From contig NZ_AP019657.1 in the NCBI RefSeq assembly GCF_009938225.1, forward strand, positions 1,178,001 to 1,242,000: a DNA stretch of 64,000 bases, read 5' to 3'. Positions 55,487 through 64,000 of this stretch are shown in pieces. A program made the translations under genes and the position numbers. How positions within the stretch are numbered: position 1 is the first letter of the stretch; the number at the start of each line of letters is the position of its first letter. The notes beneath the pieces are model-generated. The model was not told the origin of the DNA and did not search any database. It saw only the letters and a program-made list of their open reading frames with translations. The stretch is from Vibrio ponticus. Its GTDB lineage: Bacteria; Pseudomonadota; Gammaproteobacteria; Enterobacterales; Vibrionaceae.

Positions 55487-55606
55487 GGAACGCTTCGCTA
55501 CGGAATACGGATGGGGGAACGCAGCGTTTTCGCTGCTTACGGAATCAGGAACGCTTTGCTACGGAATACGGATGCGGGAATGCAACGTTTGCGTTGCTTA
55601 CGGGAT
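55487..55606 (+). repeat. Two copies of a 61-base composite direct repeat with internal hairpins
   Basis: Each copy starts GGAACGCTTYGCTACGGAAT and continues with a GGGAAYGC segment. The period is 61 bases. Each copy holds a 6-bp hairpin: GCAGCG TTTT CGCTGC at 55521-55536 and GCAACG TTTG CGTTGC at 55582-55597. The two stems differ at one base pair, changed on both sides. The flanking DNA (55440-55490) is also degenerate GGGA-rich. It lies in the gap between rsmF and letB. Confidence 0.8.
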
Positions 55607-55617
55607 ATGGCAAAAAA

Positions 55618-55639
55618 AAGCGTAGCCTGAGCTACGCTT
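55618..55639 (-). terminator. Terminator after letB
   Basis: AAGCGTAGC and GCTACGCTT pair around CTGA with eight T on the minus strand. Confidence 0.92.
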
Positions 55640-55687
55640 GGTATTGGATAAGCAAATCTTATAAAGTATCTAACTTATAAGTATTGC

Positions 55688-58321
55688 TTATGGTCTTGGA
55701 ATGGCGGTACGCCAGCTTTTCCAATCGGCTTCGGGCGCTTTATGCAACAAGAAAGATTGATCTTGCTTTGCGACAGGTTGGAGTTGTGAGCCTTCAGGCG
55801 TGGCAAAGGTGATACCGCCGCGCAATAGGCTGTCTACCGTGCCTGAACGAATATCTGCACCTGTTAAGCCAATAGAGACATCGACACCTGAGCTGTTCCA
55901 GAATACGCTGTTTTGACGCACTAGGTATGCGTAGTCGGCATCAACCGCGATCTTAGTAATAACACGATCGGCAAATTCGCCAAGTTCTACGCTGACCACT
56001 TCACCAACTTCAATTTCACGATAAAGAACGGGCGTACCTACAACGACAGAACCACGAGTCTCACTTTGTAGTGTGAAGGAGACTCCTTCGGCTTGGAATG
56101 GTTGATTATGCAGTTCAAAGCTATTGGCTTGTGCGCCTTCACCAACCGAGACACTGATAGATTGGCTAAGCAGATTTTCAATGTTCTTCACACCACTTAA
56201 ACCCACTTCGGCTTGTGGCAACCAGAAATAAGAACCTTTACGAGCAATCTGGGCGGCAAACTCTGGCAAAATTCGTGCTTTTAATTCCACGTCATTACGC
56301 GAGAAATCAGGCACCACTTTACTGATCTCACCCACTTTGATGCTGTTGTATTGAATAGGTGTACCCACTGACACTTTGCTGTCGCCGTGAGCGATGAGGG
56401 TGATCTCAAATCCTGCTTTTTGAGCCTGTTTCAACGTGTCGTAGAGTTTCCAGTTGTTGCCTTCTTTGTTGGCAATGCCCGGCATCGTATCAAAGGCAAT
56501 CCCACCTTTAATCAGAGTTTTAAGTGGTGCGGCTTTAACACTGACACCAGCAAGCGATGCATCAATCTCAACCCCGGAACGATTCCAGAATACCGTCTCT
56601 TGGTTAAGCAGATGTTTGTATTGGTTTTCAATCGTGATGGTGACCAAGATCAGCCCATTCACCAGTTTATAGTCAGCGACGCTGCCCACTTGCAAGTTGC
56701 GGTAGAGTAGAGGGCTGCCTTTGGAAACTGGAGGCAGCTCGTCAGTGACTAACGTGATTGTCTGTGAACCGCTTAGAGCGTGCTGAGCCAGTTCGGCTAA
56801 TGACTGGCTTTTATACAGTTGATATTGAGGTTGGGCGACCTTGTCTCCCAGACTGACAAAACTAATCGAACCGGTCAGTAGCTGTTTAGCTGGTGGCACG
56901 GTGACATTTAAACCTGCTTCCGTGAGCTCTGCACTGGCGCTGCCGGTTACAAAGAAACGGTTGTTCGAGCGAATAAGGTTTTGGTAACGCTTATCGATTA
57001 ATAGATCAAAGCGTACTTTGTCTTGTTCAAGTGTTGTTTTGGTGATTTCACCGACGCCAACGCCGCGATAAAGTACCTTCGCGCCAGCATCTAGACCAAA
57101 CGAGTTATCGGCATAGAGCTCAACCGCAATAGATTGCGCTTGCTGCATTTTAAACTCATTCTTGCGAATTGCAGTAAATTGACGCGCTTTGTCACCTTCA
57201 CCTGGCACGAGAGTTAGGAAGTTGCCTTTGATAAGATTGGTGAGGTTCTCAACACCCGACAGTGATACTTCGGCTTCTTCGAGAACAAAACGGCTGCCCG
57301 AGTTCAACATATCACTGAAGGCTGGCTCAATGGCAGCAGACGCAATGATGTGCTCACGTTGTTTGTTAAGCTCTAAATCGGTGATCTGACCAACTTCGAT
57401 GCCGCGATACATAATAGGCGCGCCTGATGGGCTGATGTTGTTATCATCGGGTAAATTGATTTTAATTGAGATACCGCGACCAGCCGTTTTTAGATCAGGG
57501 TAGAGTTTAAACTGTGCATTTTGCTCTACTGGTGCGCCGCGTCCCGGAGAATCGACTGCGATAGAGCCACCGATTAACGCCGTTAAGCTTTCAAGACGGA
57601 TATCAACACCAGAGAAACCGACATTCGCACCAATGCCACTCACGTTCCAAAAACGGCTTTCGTCGGTAATGATATCGCGATATTCGTCCTGGATAGAGGC
57701 TTGGATGATGACGTTTTTGCTCTCTTTATCGAGTTGATAGTTATAAACTTCACCGATAGGGATCTTACGATAAAGAATTTGTGAACCAATTGAAATGCCA
57801 CCAAGGTCACGAGATTTTAGCGTAATACTCAAGCCTTGATTGGCGAGTAAGTCCGCGGGTGCACGATCTAGCGCTACGAACTTAGTTTCTAATTCGCCGC
57901 CTTCCACGCCCGGTTGAATCGCAATGTAATTACCGGAAACCAGCGCATCAAGACCTGAAATGCCTGAGAGTGAGGCAGTCGGTTTGACCATCCAAAAGCG
58001 AGTCGTTTCACTCAGTAGTTTGGTGGCTTCTGGATAGATATCCGCTTCAACATAGATACTTTCCAAGTTATCAGAAAGAATAATATCGCGCACCATACCC
58101 ACTTCTAAGCCTTGATAGCGGATAGTTGTGCGTCCCGCAATTAAGCCCTGAGCATCAGAAAATTGAATTTTGACTCTTTGCCCAGCGTCGTGAACGGCTT
58201 TAAAGACTAACCAACCTGCCAACACCATAGTGAGGATAGGGAGTATCCACAGTGGCGAAATACCTTTATTCCGCTTCACGTCAGGTGAGTAAGAATTTTG
58301 CGAAGACGTTGAATTACTCAT
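55688..58321 (-). CDS. letB: MCE-domain lipid transport protein LetB
   Basis: 877 residues, the LetB/YebT size. One N-terminal TM (ISPLWILPILTMVLAGWLVF) is followed by seven MCE domains, each beginning with a stretch like VKIQFSDAQGLIAGRTTIRY and G-x-x-I-x-Y-R/N. It forms a stacked hexameric tube across the periplasm that shuttles lipids between the membranes, with LetA as partner. Its start overlaps the end of letA by eight bases. Confidence 0.92.
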   Translation of the reverse strand: MSNSTSSQNSYSPDVKRNKGISPLWILPILTMVLAGWLVFKAVHDAGQRVKIQFSDAQGLIAGRTTIRYQGLEVGMVRDIILSDNLESIYVEADIYPEATKLLSETTRFWMVKPTASLSGISGLDALVSGNYIAIQPGVEGGELETKFVALDRAPADLLANQGLSITLKSRDLGGISIGSQILYRKIPIGEVYNYQLDKESKNVIIQASIQDEYRDIITDESRFWNVSGIGANVGFSGVDIRLESLTALIGGSIAVDSPGRGAPVEQNAQFKLYPDLKTAGRGISIKINLPDDNNISPSGAPIMYRGIEVGQITDLELNKQREHIIASAAIEPAFSDMLNSGSRFVLEEAEVSLSGVENLTNLIKGNFLTLVPGEGDKARQFTAIRKNEFKMQQAQSIAVELYADNSFGLDAGAKVLYRGVGVGEITKTTLEQDKVRFDLLIDKRYQNLIRSNNRFFVTGSASAELTEAGLNVTVPPAKQLLTGSISFVSLGDKVAQPQYQLYKSQSLAELAQHALSGSQTITLVTDELPPVSKGSPLLYRNLQVGSVADYKLVNGLILVTITIENQYKHLLNQETVFWNRSGVEIDASLAGVSVKAAPLKTLIKGGIAFDTMPGIANKEGNNWKLYDTLKQAQKAGFEITLIAHGDSKVSVGTPIQYNSIKVGEISKVVPDFSRNDVELKARILPEFAAQIARKGSYFWLPQAEVGLSGVKNIENLLSQSISVSVGEGAQANSFELHNQPFQAEGVSFTLQSETRGSVVVGTPVLYREIEVGEVVSVELGEFADRVITKIAVDADYAYLVRQNSVFWNSSGVDVSIGLTGADIRSGTVDSLLRGGITFATPEGSQLQPVAKQDQSFLLHKAPEADWKSWRTAIPRP

Positions 58322-59627
58322 TGAAAGACTCTTGTTGTTTTAGTTTTTTGCTTGGGCGATTACGACTTTCATCGTAATTATCCCAGATAAATCGAGGGTC
58401 GAAGCTATCTGCTGCCAACATGGTTAATACCACAACGATACCAAAAGCAACAGCGCCGTATCCCGGTGTAAAATCAAGGATTTGACCACGGTCAACTAAG
58501 GTCATCATTATTGAAATAACAAACAGATCCATCATTGACCATTTACCAATCCACTTCACGACAAAATAAATTATCATGCGTTGGCGATGGAAAATACGTC
58601 GCTTGAATTTCACTGCGAGCAAGATATAGGCAAGACCAATAATCTTAGCCACCGGTACAACAATACTGGCAACGAAGATAATCAGTGCGATACCCGACAT
58701 GCCATTTTTTACCAACGCAGCCACGCCAGAGAAAATGGTATCTTCTAAACGCTTACCATTGGTAAGCAAAATAGAAATCGGAATTAAGTTCGCGGGAAAT
58801 ATCGCAATTGAAGCTGCCAGTAAATACGCTGCGGTTTTTTGCATTGAATTCGGTGTTCGATGCGCCAAACTGTGATGGCAGCGCACACATTTGTCACTGT
58901 TAGGTTGAGATAAATGACAGACGGTACAATGCACGTCTTTATGTTCAAAAGGGTACTCACTTTCAGCTTGGTACGCTTCCCAATAGCGGCGCACACTCAC
59001 ACGGCTAACCAGCAGCACGGTAAAGAGCTGCAATAAGATCAAACCATAGAGCCCCACGCCAACAAACAGATCAGAATAGTCTTGCAGCTTAAAGCAAGAA
59101 ATCGCCACACTAATTAAAAACACGTCAATCATCACCCAGTGTTTAAGGTGCTGTATAATCCACAGAGCTGGCTTTAATAACTTAAAGGCGCGAATTTTCA
59201 GAGCGATATGGGCTGCGACGACCGAGCTGCATACGAGCAGAGGGGCAATTGAGCTACAAAAAGCGACCAACAATGCGAGAAAGACGAAGCCTTCTTCGAA
59301 CAAAGTAATGATGCCTGATGGTAGAGTTGCAGGGATCATTTGACCAAATAGGCGGATACTAAGGAAATTAAAAAAGTGCGAAGGAATAAACAGTAGCAGG
59401 CAAGTTAGCGCGATGGCTAAGTTGCCTGATAACGAAGGTCTGCCGCCACGATAGAGCTGAGTACCACAGCGAGGGCAAAAGGCACTCTTGCCTAATTCGA
59501 CATCAATAATATCGACAGGTAGTTCGCAGCCTTGGCAAAGTCGGACTTTACTAGGCTGCGCATTATGCGGAGCTAAACTCAAAGTGCCCCCAAAATGTCG
59601 AGGGTCGAGAAAGAGAGAGTAGCCCAA
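58314..59627 (-). CDS. letA: LetA/PqiA-family membrane protein
   Basis: 437 residues. Two zinc-ribbon pairs, CQGCELPVD ... CPRC and CTVCHLSQPNSDKCVRC, each precede a block of four membrane helices, the LetA (YebS) layout. It is the inner-membrane partner of LetB. The start codon is TTG at 59627, directly after the stop of the ABC gene; no ATG is available in the N-terminal part, so coupled translation is likely. Confidence 0.88.
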   Translation of the reverse strand: MGYSLFLDPRHFGGTLSLAPHNAQPSKVRLCQGCELPVDIIDVELGKSAFCPRCGTQLYRGGRPSLSGNLAIALTCLLLFIPSHFFNFLSIRLFGQMIPATLPSGIITLFEEGFVFLALLVAFCSSIAPLLVCSSVVAAHIALKIRAFKLLKPALWIIQHLKHWVMIDVFLISVAISCFKLQDYSDLFVGVGLYGLILLQLFTVLLVSRVSVRRYWEAYQAESEYPFEHKDVHCTVCHLSQPNSDKCVRCHHSLAHRTPNSMQKTAAYLLAASIAIFPANLIPISILLTNGKRLEDTIFSGVAALVKNGMSGIALIIFVASIVVPVAKIIGLAYILLAVKFKRRIFHRQRMIIYFVVKWIGKWSMMDLFVISIMMTLVDRGQILDFTPGYGAVAFGIVVVLTMLAADSFDPRFIWDNYDESRNRPSKKLKQQESFNE

Positions 59628-61424
59628 CTAGCCGTGAGATTGCACTGCGCCATAGAGGGTTTGATATAGACCTTGTTGTTCAACTAATTCTCCATGAGTC
59701 CCTGTTTGGGTAACTTGACCATCTTCTAACACATAGATGATGTCTGCTTGTCTTACCGCAGATAAGCGGTGTGCGACAATCAGTGTTGTTCGACCATTCA
59801 AAAATTCAGTCAACGCTTTGTGTAAAGCGGCTTCGGTCGCGGTATCAAGAGCTGAGGTCGCTTCATCTAAAATAACGAATTTCGGATCACTCAAAACCAT
59901 TCGAGCAATCGCTAACCGTTGTCTTTGACCGCCGGATAAGCGAATCCCGTTACGACCGATTTGCGTCTCTAAACCTTGGCTAAGTTGGCTAATGACATCT
60001 TGCATCTGCGCGATCTCAAGTGCTTGCCATAGTTGCTCATCGCTGTAATGACTGCCAAGGGTGAGATTATGCCTCAAGCTGTCGTTAAATAGTATAGGTT
60101 GCTGTAAAACCACGGCAATTTGTTCGCGGATTACATCAAAGCTGATATTGTCAGTGGTGCGATGATTGAATTTTATGACGCCACTGTCGGGGCGATACAC
60201 CCCAATCAGTAGTTGAATTAAAGTGGATTTGCCACCGCCACTGGCACCGACTAACGCGACTTTTTTTCCGGCAGGGATATGCAAATTGAGGTTTCGCAGA
60301 ACTTGGCTTTCATCGTTATAAGAAAAGGTCACATTCTCGATACTGACGTCGACTTCCTTATCATCGGTAAATGGATTCACCTTGCTCTTAGGACGATACT
60401 CTTCTTCTAACTCTAGCAGGGTGTTGATGCGAGTAAGTGCGGCTTTTGCGCTGTACCATGAAAATTGAATACCGAGAAGCTCTTGTACTGGAGAAAGCAT
60501 AAACCACAGTTAGCCAAATACAGCGAAAATTTGCCCGATGGTCAGATCGCTGAACATCACCATTAGCATTGCAACTGCGCGGAATAATTCAAACCCAAGT
60601 AAGAACAACAGAAATGAAACACGCCCAGCGGCTTCAGATTGCCAAGCATACTTATCAGCATCGAGACGAACTTGATTAGCATTGAGCTTGAGTTCATTTA
60701 AAAACTCACGCTCTCGGTTAGCCGCGCGTAACTGATAGATACCATCTAAGGTTTCCACCAAGCGATTTTGAAAGCGTTCAAATGATTGGTTCTCACGCTT
60801 TTTAAGATGCTTAACTTTACTGCCCAGCAGGCGCGAGAAGTAAATAACAATTGGGTTAACCAATAAGATAAATAAGCCCAAACGCCAATCAATCCACAGC
60901 AATACGCCGGCGGTACCAATAACAGTTAGAAAACTGATAATGAACTTACTCAATGTTGAGCCGATGAATTGGTCGATCGTTTCAATATCCGTGATCAAGT
61001 GGGCATTAATACCGCCACTACCACGTGTCTCATATTGTCGAATGCTGATGCGACCTAACTTATCAATCATTTTACTGCGCATTTGATAAGTAATGGTTTT
61101 TGACACCAACGTAAACTGACGACTTTGTAAAATATTGAGTATCTGACCCACAGTGCGCATCAAAACAACCAGGAAGAGCGCAAAAAAGATGTAACCGGTT
61201 GGTGTTTGTATCGAAGCAGGTAAGACGCTATTCATTAAGTCTAAACCTGTACCGGGTTTATTGAGCAGCACCTCATCAACCATTAACGGTAATAGTAGAG
61301 GGATAGGGACACTCACCAAGGTAGCAATAATTGCAATGACGTTGGCTACAATCAGCTTGGATTTGTGTATTTTTACTTGTGATATCAGCCAAGAACGGCT
61401 AATAGTGTTGTTGTTTTCGGTCAT
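59628..61424 (-). pseudogene. ABC exporter (TM-ATPase fusion) interrupted by one in-frame stop
   Basis: The minus-strand frame from 61424 to 59628 spans 598 codons of a typical MdlB/MsbA-like half-transporter. It is broken by a single TAA at 60510-60512. The TM part (304 residues) ends AVFG, and the same frame resumes LWF-MLSPVQELLG; family members usually have Tyr at the stop position (GYLWFM-like), so a TAT or TAC to TAA change explains it. The nucleotide-binding half is intact: GASGGGKST, LSGGQRQRLAIARMVL and FVILDEATSALD. The second ORF could restart at the ATG at 60500. It is either a recent nonsense mutation or a sequence error. letA follows directly. Confidence 0.85.
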
Positions 61425-61530
61425 TCTACTGATAATACGAATAATTTATACTCCAATTGTACGTAGAATCACCAAATATGTCTCATGTTTTGATGTGAAG
61501 TCGCGATAAGGTCTCTAAACGGAAGTAGTC

Positions 61531-62004
61531 ATGAAGCAAGAATTTTATCAATCTCTCACCAAGCAAGCTCAAGCTTTGATTGAGTCAGAAACCAATCTTA
61601 TAGCCAACTTGTCTAATATCAGCGCATTACTCAATATGTCGTTGGAAGAGATTAACTGGGTTGGTTTTTACTTGATGGATGGTGACCAATTAGTGTTAGG
61701 TCCGTTTCAAGGTAAACCTGCTTGTGTTCGCATTCCGGTAGGTAAAGGCGTATGTGGTACAGCAGTGGCGACCAATCAAGTTCAACGTGTTTATGATGTG
61801 CATGAATTTGAAGGGCATATTGCTTGTGATGCAGCAAGTAACTCTGAAATTGTTATTCCATTTTCAATTGATGGAAAAATCGTCGGCGTGCTCGATATCG
61901 ATAGTCCAAATATTGGTCGATTTGATGAAGAAGATGAAAAAGGATTGCTTATTTTAATGGCAGAAGTAGAAAAGCTGCTTAATTCACACGCTATCAAGGC
62001 ATAA
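61531..62004 (+). CDS. msrC: Free methionine-(R)-sulfoxide reductase (GAF domain)
   Basis: 157 residues. The GAF fold carries the catalytic cysteines: GKPACVRIPVGKGVCGTAV and GHIACDAASNSEIV match the fRMsr arrangement (resolving and catalytic Cys). It reduces free methionine-R-sulfoxide with thioredoxin. It lies upstream of proQ as in E. coli (yebR-proQ). The ATG at 61531 follows GGAAG. Confidence 0.93.
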   Translation: MKQEFYQSLTKQAQALIESETNLIANLSNISALLNMSLEEINWVGFYLMDGDQLVLGPFQGKPACVRIPVGKGVCGTAVATNQVQRVYDVHEFEGHIACDAASNSEIVIPFSIDGKIVGVLDIDSPNIGRFDEEDEKGLLILMAEVEKLLNSHAIKA

Positions 62005-62102
62005 ATTCGCGTTAGAGTGTGGTTTTTCCTATACAGGTCACTATAATGGCTGAAATATTTATCTTAACGCTCGCGGACAGTCCGCTTTAACCAGGAACCC
62101 CC

Positions 62103-62735
62103 ATGGAAAACACTGAAAAGTTAAAAAACAGCAAAGAAGTAATTGCATATATTGCTGAATGTTTCCCTAAGTGCTTTACTTTAGAAGGTGAAGCAAAGCC
62201 ACTTAAAATTGGTATTTTTCAAGATCTTGCGGATCGTCTTTCAGATGACCCAAAAGTAAGTAAGACTCAGCTACGTGCAGCGTTAAGACAGTACACTTCA
62301 TCATGGCGTTACCTTCACGGTGTTAAGCCTGGTGCAGTTCGTGTAGATTTAGATGGCAACCCAGCAGGTGAGCTAGATGAAGAACACGTTGAACACGCTA
62401 AAACAGCGCTAGCTGAAAGCAAAGCGAAAGTGCAAGCTCGTCGCAAAGAACAAAGCAAGAAGACTCGTGAAGAAGGTAAAGCGAAATCTGCTAAGCCTGC
62501 GGCTAAGAAGCCTCAACAAGCTCGTCGTCCTGCAAAATCTGCGCCGAAAGCAGCTAAGCCAGTTGAAACACGTCTACTAACTGCTGAAGAAGTTAAAGTT
62601 GGTAACGCAGTAAACGTGAACATGGGCAAAGGAAACATGGCTGCAACTATCGTTGAAATCAATAAGGAAGATGTGCGAGTTCAACTGTCTAACGGCCTAC
62701 AAATGGTTGTTAAAGCGGAGCACCTACGCGCATAA
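62103..62735 (+). CDS. proQ: RNA chaperone ProQ
   Basis: 210 residues. N-terminal FinO/ProQ domain ([40 protein letters not shown]), then a basic Lys/Ala-rich linker and a C-terminal Tudor-like domain ending [18 protein letters not shown]. It binds structured sRNAs and mRNA 3' ends. prc follows 17 bases after its stop, the usual proQ-prc operon. Confidence 0.95.
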   Translation: MENTEKLKNSKEVIAYIAECFPKCFTLEGEAKPLKIGIFQDLADRLSDDPKVSKTQLRAALRQYTSSWRYLHGVKPGAVRVDLDGNPAGELDEEHVEHAKTALAESKAKVQARRKEQSKKTREEGKAKSAKPAAKKPQQARRPAKSAPKAAKPVETRLLTAEEVKVGNAVNVNMGKGNMAATIVEINKEDVRVQLSNGLQMVVKAEHLRA

Positions 62736-62752
62736 AGGAGAATCTCCTACGC

Positions 62753-64000
62753 ATGAAATGCCGTTTAAACTTTTCGCTGATTGCTGCTAGCGTTATGCTA
62801 GCAGCAACTCCAGTAAAAGCACTCGAAGCTAAAATCGAATTAACTGACTTACCTGCGCTTGAGCAAGAAGCTCAACACAAAACCGCAAGTAAGCGAGTCA
62901 CTTCCCGATTTACCCGTTCTCATTACAAACATTTCTCGTTAGACGATCAATTTTCGCAAGCGATCTTTAATCGTTACCTAGAAATGCTTGATTTCAATAA
63001 GAATATCTTCACTCAAGCTGACATTGATTCCTTTTCTAAGTGGGCGAACTCCATTGATGATCAATTAAAGTCAGGCGATAACCAAATCGCTTTTGATATT
63101 TATAATCAATCAATTAAACGTCGTTATGAAAGGTTTGATTACGCACTGTCTCTGCTCGATAAAGAGATGACGTTCGATACTGACGAGAGCATTGAGCTCG
63201 ATCGCAGTGAAGCGGCTTGGCCGAAGAACGAACAAGAGCTAGATGAACTGTGGCGTAAACGTGTTAAGTACGATGCCTTAAATCTGAAATTGACTGGCAA
63301 GAGCTGGGATGAAATCAAAGACATCCTAGGCAAACGTTACAATAACGCATTGAAACGTTTGACTCAGACCAACAATGAAGATGCTTTCCAATTGTACATG
63401 AATGCGTTTTCACGCGAAGTGGATCCTCATACCAGTTACCTTTCTCCGCGTAACGCTGATCAATTCCAACAAGAGATGAATTTGTCCCTTGAAGGTATTG
63501 GTGCCGTGCTGCAAATGACCGATGATTATACTGTCATTCGTTCTCTTGTTGCTGGTGGTCCAGCGGCGAAGAGTAAGAAACTCGGTGAAGGTGACCGCAT
63601 CATCAGTGTCGGTCAAGAAGGCGAAGAGATGGTTGATGTGATTGGTTGGCGACTGGATGATGTTGTTCAACTAATCAAAGGTCCAAAGGGCACTACGGTC
63701 AAACTTGAGATCCTGCCTGAAGGTAATGATGCCAAGAGTGAAGTTATCTCAATTGTTCGTGACAAAGTACGTTTAGAAGATCGCGCAGTAAAATCGGAAA
63801 TCATTGAGAAAGATGGTAAGAAGATTGGCGTGCTCGAAGTGCCGAGTTTCTATGTAGGTCTATCAAAAGATACGGATAAACTGATTTCTGAGCTTAAACA
63901 GAAAAAAGTTGACGGTATTATTGTTGATCTGCGCAATAACGGTGGTGGCGCTTTAACGGAAGCAACCTCATTGTCTGGTCTGTTTATCACTAGCGGTCCA
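62753..64000 (+). CDS. prc: Tail-specific (C-terminal processing) protease Prc (partial)
   Basis: I translated from the ATG at 62753. The first 416 codons reach the right edge, so the C-terminus is missing. Signal peptide: FSLIAASVMLAATPVKALEA. DPHTSYLSP and the PDZ domain GIGAVLQM ... IRSLVAGGPAA are present, then VDLRNNGGGALTEATSLSG, the start of the peptidase S41 core. The catalytic Ser/Lys lie beyond the window edge. It is a periplasmic protease that cleaves ssrA-tagged proteins and regulates peptidoglycan hydrolases. Confidence 0.93.
   Translation, partial: MKCRLNFSLIAASVMLAATPVKALEAKIELTDLPALEQEAQHKTASKRVTSRFTRSHYKHFSLDDQFSQAIFNRYLEMLDFNKNIFTQADIDSFSKWANSIDDQLKSGDNQIAFDIYNQSIKRRYERFDYALSLLDKEMTFDTDESIELDRSEAAWPKNEQELDELWRKRVKYDALNLKLTGKSWDEIKDILGKRYNNALKRLTQTNNEDAFQLYMNAFSREVDPHTSYLSPRNADQFQQEMNLSLEGIGAVLQMTDDYTVIRSLVAGGPAAKSKKLGEGDRIISVGQEGEEMVDVIGWRLDDVVQLIKGPKGTTVKLEILPEGNDAKSEVISIVRDKVRLEDRAVKSEIIEKDGKKIGVLEVPSFYVGLSKDTDKLISELKQKKVDGIIVDLRNNGGGALTEATSLSGLFITSGP

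Noticed and set aside
55487-55606. CRISPR array
   Set aside because: Only two units, with imperfect 61-base periodicity and repeated spacer-like parts; no cas genes are nearby.
55447-55680. 77-codon plus-strand ORF over the 61-base repeats
   Set aside because: Its sequence is just the translated repeat and the letB terminator; a coding role is unlikely.
60500-60512. Programmed stop-codon read-through in the ABC exporter
   Set aside because: No read-through context or downstream structure was seen; a nonsense mutation or sequence error is simpler.

Overview
The window is a stretch of a gammaproteobacterial chromosome, almost certainly Vibrio or a close Vibrionaceae relative. The base composition is moderate, and the gene order is enterobacterial/vibrio-like: letA-letB-rsmF, msrC-proQ-prc and yccX-tusE-yccA. 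A LapA/FrhA-type adhesin lies beside an AggA/TolC-OmpA pair, and there are several chemoreceptors and cyclic-di-GMP enzymes. I cannot name the species from the sequence. I saw no tRNA, rRNA, IS element, integrase or CRISPR array.

Layout. Positions 1-7.1 kb hold a GNAT enzyme running off the left edge, a MazG-like pyrophosphohydrolase, a DUF1415 protein, an MFS exporter divergent from a LysR regulator, an Nramp-like transporter, a GNAT enzyme and an arginase-family enzyme. Positions 7.1-8.97 kb are the most unusual part. A truncated second copy of the glutaredoxin 3' half and the intact glutaredoxin gene bracket about 1.5 kb of AT-rich, dyad-rich DNA that carries only two tiny ORFs. Positions 9-13.3 kb hold a YgjP-type metalloprotein, rlmF, a TPR lipoprotein, metA and a P-loop kinase. 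Positions 13.4-18.2 kb are a four-gene efflux operon (TolC-like, HlyD-like and two ABC-2 permeases) with no ATPase. Then come a 1046-residue HD-GYP protein, a TctABC-type tripartite carboxylate importer, a GNAT enzyme, a Nudix-PAP2 fusion, a chemoreceptor, and queE-queC convergent with a TPR-GGDEF protein.

Positions 33-39 kb hold the OmpA lipoprotein and AggA/LapE-like outer membrane factor, divergent from a short modular LapA-type adhesin with a PAAGG cleavage-type motif. After rlmI come a chemoreceptor, yccX, tusE, yccA, the four-gene aapJQMP amino-acid importer, a siroheme-synthase-like protein with a decayed methyltransferase tail, yajQ, an AroH-like DAHP synthase, a DUF4442 protein, an unrecognised two-TM protein and a CvfB-like S1 protein. 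The right end holds rsmF, letB, letA, an ABC exporter interrupted by one in-frame stop, msrC, proQ and the start of prc.

How the genes work together. Two solute importers (tct, aap), two chemoreceptors, a GGDEF enzyme and an HD-GYP enzyme, plus the cell-surface adhesin, suggest nutrient sensing tied to a motile-to-sessile switch. The LapD/LapG-like control proteins and the adhesin's inner-membrane ABC transporter and adaptor must lie elsewhere. Many genes end in clear rho-independent terminators, and two importer operons have a hairpin just after the binding-protein gene. All family calls come from reading the sequences by eye; no database search was run.
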